A DNA stretch of 64,000 bases, taken from assembly GCF_001613265.1 (NCBI RefSeq), contig NZ_BDCA01000019.1:94147-158146 (forward strand). Direction: 5' to 3'. The stretch comes from Nocardia vermiculata NBRC 100427. GTDB lineage: Bacteria > Actinomycetota > Actinomycetes > Mycobacteriales > Mycobacteriaceae. Shown here in pieces: positions 60,609 through 64,000 of this stretch. A program made the position numbers and the translations under genes. The number at the start of each line of letters is the position of its first letter. Positions within the stretch are counted from its first letter, which is position 1. Below the pieces are notes generated by a model that saw nothing but the letters and a program-made list of their open reading frames with translations, was not told where the DNA came from and made no database searches.

Positions 60609-61148
60609 TCACGCCAGCGCGACGGCCACATGCGAGGCGCAGGCGGCGCTGATGGAGGCGAGGAGGCCCGCGCGGTAGTCGGACTGCGTGGTGGCGAGCC
60701 GGGCTGCCGCCTGCTGGGCCTCGGTCAGCCGCTCCCGGACGGCGGCGAGAGCCGGTGGCGGGGCGGGCGCGGCCGGTTCGGGTACCGGAGGTGTCGCGGA
60801 CTTCGGCTTGGTGCCGTCGCCGTAGACGCCGACGGCCCGGTCGATCTCGGTTCGTAGTGCGTCGGCGTGCTGGGTGCGCTGGTCGGCGACCGAGTTCAAG
60901 GCGGCCGTATGTTCCGGCGCGACGGCGATGGCGGCCCGCGCCCAGACCGCATCGGTACGGGCCGCCTCCTCCTGGGAGACGAGCACATCCGGTTCCGTCG
61001 GCGCGGGATCCGAGCACGCGGCGACCGCGCTCAGCGCGAGGAGAGCGACGGCGCCGCCTCCGGCGGAGCGGAGCACCGAGCGGCGGTCGACGGAACGGGA
61101 AGCGGTCCGCTGGGGTGGCGCGGAGGTCACATCGCGACGGCTGGGCAC
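60609..61148 (-). CDS. DUF4439-type Tat lipoprotein
   Basis: 179 residues. Twin-arginine signal (DRRSVLRSAGGG) ends in the lipobox VAAC, so it is probably exported folded and lipid-anchored. The mature part is helical with WARAAIAVAPEHTAALNSVADQRTQHADALRTEI (partly shown; key part EHTAALNSVADQRTQHADAL) and a Pro/Ala linker, resembling the neighbouring DUF4439 protein. GTG at 61148. Suggests a paired inside/outside arrangement of similar domains; function unknown. Confidence 0.78.
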   Translation of the reverse strand: MPSRRDVTSAPPQRTASRSVDRRSVLRSAGGGAVALLALSAVAACSDPAPTEPDVLVSQEEAARTDAVWARAAIAVAPEHTAALNSVADQRTQHADALRTEIDRAVGVYGDGTKPKSATPPVPEPAAPAPPPALAAVRERLTEAQQAAARLATTQSDYRAGLLASISAACASHVAVALA

Positions 61149-61506
61149 GCCCCTATCGTGCCAGTGCGCACCGGCGGCGTGACCACGAGCCCGCCGACAC
61201 GCTCGCGCTCGCGGTTTGCCGTGCCGTCGGAGGCCGCATTCGCGCAGTTCGGCGGCCGCGGAAGCGTTTTCGAGCGCCCACACCCGGCGCGGCGTGGGCG
61301 GGACGCCGGCGGCATCGACTGGCCTCCGCGGCTTCCCCGAGCGCAGCCGGTACCCACCCTGGCCGACGCGACCGGGTTGGCTGGTCCTTTACACTCTTGC
61401 AGCGCGTTAGGCTGGACATCCGGCGGAACAATCCGTGGGATATGCGCGCCGACCATACCGGACCAGGACCGATACCGCGTCACAACTGAACCAGGAGCCG
61501 CCCCAT
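61149..61506. other. 358-bp region upstream of the rimP operon
   Basis: Divergent promoter region between the lipoprotein gene and rimP. TAGGCT at 61408-61413 is a good -10 hexamer for rimP, giving a leader of about 85 nt, in which AGGAG precedes the ATG. No small gene is supported; open frames here have low-complexity Arg-rich products. Confidence 0.5.
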
Positions 61507-62145
61507 ATGCCGATGCCGACCGAGGAAAGGGTGAGCCAGCTCGTTGCTGAGCTCGTCGAACGCCGAGGACTCGACCTCGAGGGCGTACGTATCACGGGTG
61601 GCCCACAGACGCAGGTGACGGTCACCGTCGACGGTGAGGAAACCGTCGACCTGGATGCGGTCGCGGAATTGAGTTCCCGGATCTCGGAGGTTCTCGACGA
61701 GGCGGGCGACTTCGGGGACAAGCCGTATCTGCTCGAGGTGACCACTCCGGGGGTGGAGCGGCCGCTGACCGAGCTGCGGCACTGGCGCCGGTCCCGCGGC
61801 CGCAAGGTCCGTGTCCGGATGCGGCGCGATGCGCCGACTCCGGACGGCAAGGCCACGTTTGATGCCCGTGTCGGTGCTGTCACCGAGACGGAGGTGGCAT
61901 TGGTACTCGGCGGGAAACGCGCCCCGCACCGGGTCACCGTGCCACTCGCCGATATCGATTCTGCGGTCGTCCAGGTGGAATTCTCCCCACCGGGCGCGGC
62001 GGAACTGGAGCTCGCCGGCGGGGTGGCCGCCGGCCGCCCGGAGCCGGGGGCGGTGGATCAGGCTGTGGACGTGGCCGGATCCGCAGATGTGAACCAGGGA
62101 AAACACCGTCCAGTAGTTGCGCCGACCGAAGGGACCGTGGAATGA
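61507..62145 (+). CDS. rimP: Ribosome maturation factor RimP
   Basis: 212 residues, needed for 30S subunit maturation. The N-terminal domain has LVAELVERRGLDLEGVRI and the core SRISEVLDEAGDFGDKPYLLEVTTPGVERPLTE (key part YLLEVTTPGVERPL). The C-terminal tail after about 165 is Gly/Ala/Val-rich and longer than in enterobacterial RimP. ATG at 61507; its stop overlaps the nusA start (ATGA). First gene of the rimP-nusA-ylxR-infB operon. Confidence 0.94.
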   Translation: MPMPTEERVSQLVAELVERRGLDLEGVRITGGPQTQVTVTVDGEETVDLDAVAELSSRISEVLDEAGDFGDKPYLLEVTTPGVERPLTELRHWRRSRGRKVRVRMRRDAPTPDGKATFDARVGAVTETEVALVLGGKRAPHRVTVPLADIDSAVVQVEFSPPGAAELELAGGVAAGRPEPGAVDQAVDVAGSADVNQGKHRPVVAPTEGTVE

Positions 62146-63170
62146 ACATCGAAATCGAAGCCCTGCGCGCGATTGTCGCCGATAAGGGCATCTCGATGGA
62201 GACAGTGCTCTCCGCGATCGAGTCGGCCCTGCTGACCGCCTATCGGCACACCGAGGGCCACGAGCCCAACGCACGCATCGACATCAATCCCAAGACCGGC
62301 ATCGTGCGGGTGATGGCAACCGAGACCGATGCCGACGGCAATGTCGTCTCCGAATGGGACGACACTCCGGAGGGCTTCGGCCGCATCGCCGCCACCACCG
62401 CCCGGCAGGTGGTGCTGCAGCGCCTGCGCGACGCCGAGAACGAGAAGTCCTTCGGGGAGTTCTCCACCCACGAGGGTGACATCGTCGGCGGCGTCGTACA
62501 GCGTGATGCCCGGATGAACGCACGCGGCACGATCGTGGTGCGCATCGGCAGCGAGGCGAACGGGGCCGAGGGCCTGATTCCGCCCGCCGAACAGGTCCCC
62601 GGCGAAAGCTATGAGCACGGTGACCGCATCAAGTGCTACGTCTACGGTGTCTCGCGCGGTGCGCGCGGCCCGCAGATCACCCTGTCGCGCACCCACCCGA
62701 ATCTGGTGCGGCGCCTGTTCGCACTGGAGGTGCCCGAGATCGCGGACGGTTCGGTGGAGATCGTGGCCGTGGCGCGTGAGGCCGGACACCGTTCCAAGAT
62801 CGCCGTGCGGTCCACGGTTCCGGGCGTGAACGCCAAGGGTGCGTGTATCGGCCCGATGGGGCAGCGGGTGCGTAATGTGATGAGCGAGCTGGCCGGCGAG
62901 AAGATCGACATCATCGACTGGGCCGAGGACCCGGCCACATTCGTCGGGAATGCACTGAGCCCGTCGAAGGTTGTCTCCGTGACGATCGTCGATCCGGAGG
63001 CGCGTGCCGCCCGGGTCGTGGTCCCTGATTTCCAGCTGTCGCTGGCGATCGGCAAGGAAGGCCAGAACGCCCGGCTCGCGGCGCGGTTGACCGGTTGGCG
63101 CATCGATATCCGTTCCGACGCGGCGCCCGACGTGGCAGGATCACCGCGTCCGCAGGCGCAGCACGGATAG
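62142..63170 (+). CDS. nusA: Transcription termination/antitermination factor NusA
   Basis: 342 residues: RNA-polymerase-binding N-terminal domain (MNIEIEALRAIVADKGI), S1 domain (about 135-200) and two KH domains (ACIGPMGQRVRNVMSELAGE and LAIGKEGQNARLAARLTGW). It lacks the C-terminal acidic repeats of E. coli NusA, as usual in actinobacteria. ATG 62142 overlaps the rimP stop by 4 bp. Confidence 0.97.
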   Translation: MNIEIEALRAIVADKGISMETVLSAIESALLTAYRHTEGHEPNARIDINPKTGIVRVMATETDADGNVVSEWDDTPEGFGRIAATTARQVVLQRLRDAENEKSFGEFSTHEGDIVGGVVQRDARMNARGTIVVRIGSEANGAEGLIPPAEQVPGESYEHGDRIKCYVYGVSRGARGPQITLSRTHPNLVRRLFALEVPEIADGSVEIVAVAREAGHRSKIAVRSTVPGVNAKGACIGPMGQRVRNVMSELAGEKIDIIDWAEDPATFVGNALSPSKVVSVTIVDPEARAARVVVPDFQLSLAIGKEGQNARLAARLTGWRIDIRSDAAPDVAGSPRPQAQHG

Positions 63171-63233
63171 ATCGCGGTGCGGCGGCGGACGGAGTTCGGG
63201 CGGTAACGAGGGGCTGGATGCGGAGATCGGGAC

Positions 63234-63614
63234 ATGGCAGCGGTACAGTGGACACAGGCTCAGCGCGAGTCTTCGGTATCCGCACCTTCGGTCCATGTCG
63301 GACATCGGGTTCCCACCCGAGACTCCGGCCCGGTCCGAACCTGTGTCGGATGCCGGAAACGCGAGCTGGCCGCCGATCTGTTGCGGGTCGTGGCGCAGTC
63401 GCCCGGCAGCCGTCCCCTCGGGGACGCTGGTGTGGTGATCGTTCCGGATCCGCGGCGCAGACTTCCCGGGAGGGGTGCTTGGTTGCACCCCGTTTCGTCT
63501 TGTCTGAGCGTGGCAGAACGGCGCCGAGCGTTCGGCAGAGCGCTACGAGTGTCCGGAAAACTGGATATCTCAGCCCTGGAGCACTACGTCGAGAACAGGC
63601 ACGAGCACTCATGA
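63234..63614 (+). CDS. ylxR: YlxR family RNA-binding protein (DUF448)
   Basis: 126 residues with the YlxR core PVRTCVGCRKRELAADLLRVV and RRLPGRGAWLHP, found between nusA and infB in most bacteria. The exact start is uncertain: ATG 63234 gives a 32-residue nonconserved lead; a later in-frame codon near the RTCVGCR motif is possible. Probably a nucleic-acid-binding cytoplasmic protein; function incompletely known. Confidence 0.88.
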   Translation: MAAVQWTQAQRESSVSAPSVHVGHRVPTRDSGPVRTCVGCRKRELAADLLRVVAQSPGSRPLGDAGVVIVPDPRRRLPGRGAWLHPVSSCLSVAERRRAFGRALRVSGKLDISALEHYVENRHEHS

Positions 63615-63678
63615 GCACACCGTGAAGTACCAGCGATGAACGGCCATCGAAGATAACCCGAGGTCGTGCGGGCGTCCT

Positions 63679-63696
63679 GACCCCTGAAGCGGGGTC
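63679..63696 (+). promoter_or_regulatory. Hairpin in the ylxR-infB gap
   Basis: GACCCC (63679-63684), 6-nt loop, GGGGTC (63691-63696), overlapping a second self-complementary CGGGGTCCCCG-type element. Lies in the 120-bp leader of infB; could act as an attenuator or a weak terminator. Confidence 0.3.
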
Positions 63697-63734
63697 CCCG
63701 GACCGTCACGCTCGACCTCTCAGTGAGGAGAGCA

Positions 63735-64000
63735 GTGGCAGGCAAGGCCCGCGTGCACGAGTTGGCGAAAGAACTCGGTGTCACGAGCAAAGAACTACTC
63801 GCAACGCTCAAGGAGCAGGGCGAGTTCGTGAAGTCGGCGTCGTCGACGGTGGAAGCACCCGTCGCGCGCCGTTTGCGGGAGTCGTTCGCGACGAAGTCCG
63901 CACCAGCCAACGGTTCCGCGAAATCCTCCGCGAAGCCCGGCCCCGCACCGGCACGCCCGGCCGGCGGTGCCACCCCCGGTCCGCGCCCCGGCCCCCGTCC
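63735..64000 (+). CDS. infB: Translation initiation factor IF-2, N-terminal part (3' end outside window)
   Basis: The frame from GTG 63735 reads MAGKARVHELAKELGVTSKE, the IF2-N domain, then a Pro/Ala/Gly/Lys-rich linker typical of actinobacterial IF-2, and is open to the end of the window. AGGAGAG lies shortly before the GTG. Only 88 codons are seen of a protein usually near 1000 residues in this group; the GTPase domains lie beyond the window. Confidence 0.93.
   Translation, partial: MAGKARVHELAKELGVTSKELLATLKEQGEFVKSASSTVEAPVARRLRESFATKSAPANGSAKSSAKPGPAPARPAGGATPGPRPGPR

Noticed and set aside
61755..62274. Minus-strand open frames opposite rimP and nusA
   Set aside because: Opposite two highly conserved essential genes, with low-complexity products.
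1..64000. tRNA, rRNA, IS elements or phage attachment sites
   Set aside because: I found no cloverleaf-like sequence, transposase or integrase, and no long terminal inverted repeats in either strand; a tRNA scan would be needed to exclude a tRNA formally.

Overview
The window is a contiguous, high-GC, gene-dense actinobacterial chromosome segment with 60 protein-coding genes and no RNA gene, IS element or CRISPR array that I could recognise. It most resembles Nocardia or a close relative (Mycobacteriales). The right-hand part (ispG, rip1, dxr, a class B-like PBP, map, mqo, a BchI/BchD-like chelatase, cobO, cobB, cobA/cysG, efpA, proS, DUF4439 pair, rimP, nusA, ylxR, infB) follows the gene order known around Rv2839c-Rv2870c in Mycobacterium tuberculosis. 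LGFP-repeat, DUF4254, DUF5753-XRE and DUF2631 genes are also typical of this order. Two genes run off the window: rlmN at the left edge and infB at the right edge.

Left third (1-16 kb). After rlmN lies an iron-uptake unit made of a DyP peroxidase (efeB) and a single gene fusing the FTR1 permease (EfeU) to the cupredoxin-imelysin protein (EfeO). An IdeR/DtxR-type box overlaps its probable -10 element. Next comes a nine-gene minus-strand hopanoid operon, hpnC-hpnD-hpnE-prenyl synthase-shc-(hpnG/ispH fusion)-hpnH-dxs-ispG, tightly packed with many 4-bp start/stop overlaps. It carries its own copies of three MEP-pathway genes, so it can raise isoprenoid supply, make squalene, cyclise it to hopene and add and process the adenosyl side chain. 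A PucR-type regulator is divergent from it.

16-23 kb. A histidine kinase with an extremely Asp-rich extracytoplasmic segment and an OmpR-type regulator face a divergent PepSY membrane protein across an intergenic region with regularly spaced TTCAG repeats. A PAP2 phosphatase and two CrcB fluoride-channel subunits form an overlapping unit. A LysR-type ligand-binding domain without DNA-binding domain and a DUF2631 membrane protein follow.

23-36 kb. Housekeeping dxr-rip1-ispG-GNAT, a lipoprotein PBP, a 51-residue secreted peptide, a nitrobindin-like protein, two ABC-2 permeases without a visible ATPase, an XRE/DUF5753 regulator, a secreted hydrolase, a DUF4254 protein and map.

36-55 kb. Cobalamin genes (cobQ; chelatase-cobO-cobB-CobE/CbiG-C; cobA/cysG) interleaved with mqo, hydrolases, a GNAT enzyme, an EI24 membrane protein, a phosphotransferase, a DoxX-type protein and an LGFP protein.

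55-64 kb. efpA, an ankyrin protein, a membrane-anchored solute-binding protein, yaaA, proS, two DUF4439 genes and the rimP-nusA-ylxR-infB transcription/translation operon.

Several genes start 6-8 nt after a TANNNT -10 hexamer, which suggests leaderless transcripts and was used to choose start codons. Strong inverted repeats sit between several convergent gene pairs and are called as likely terminators.
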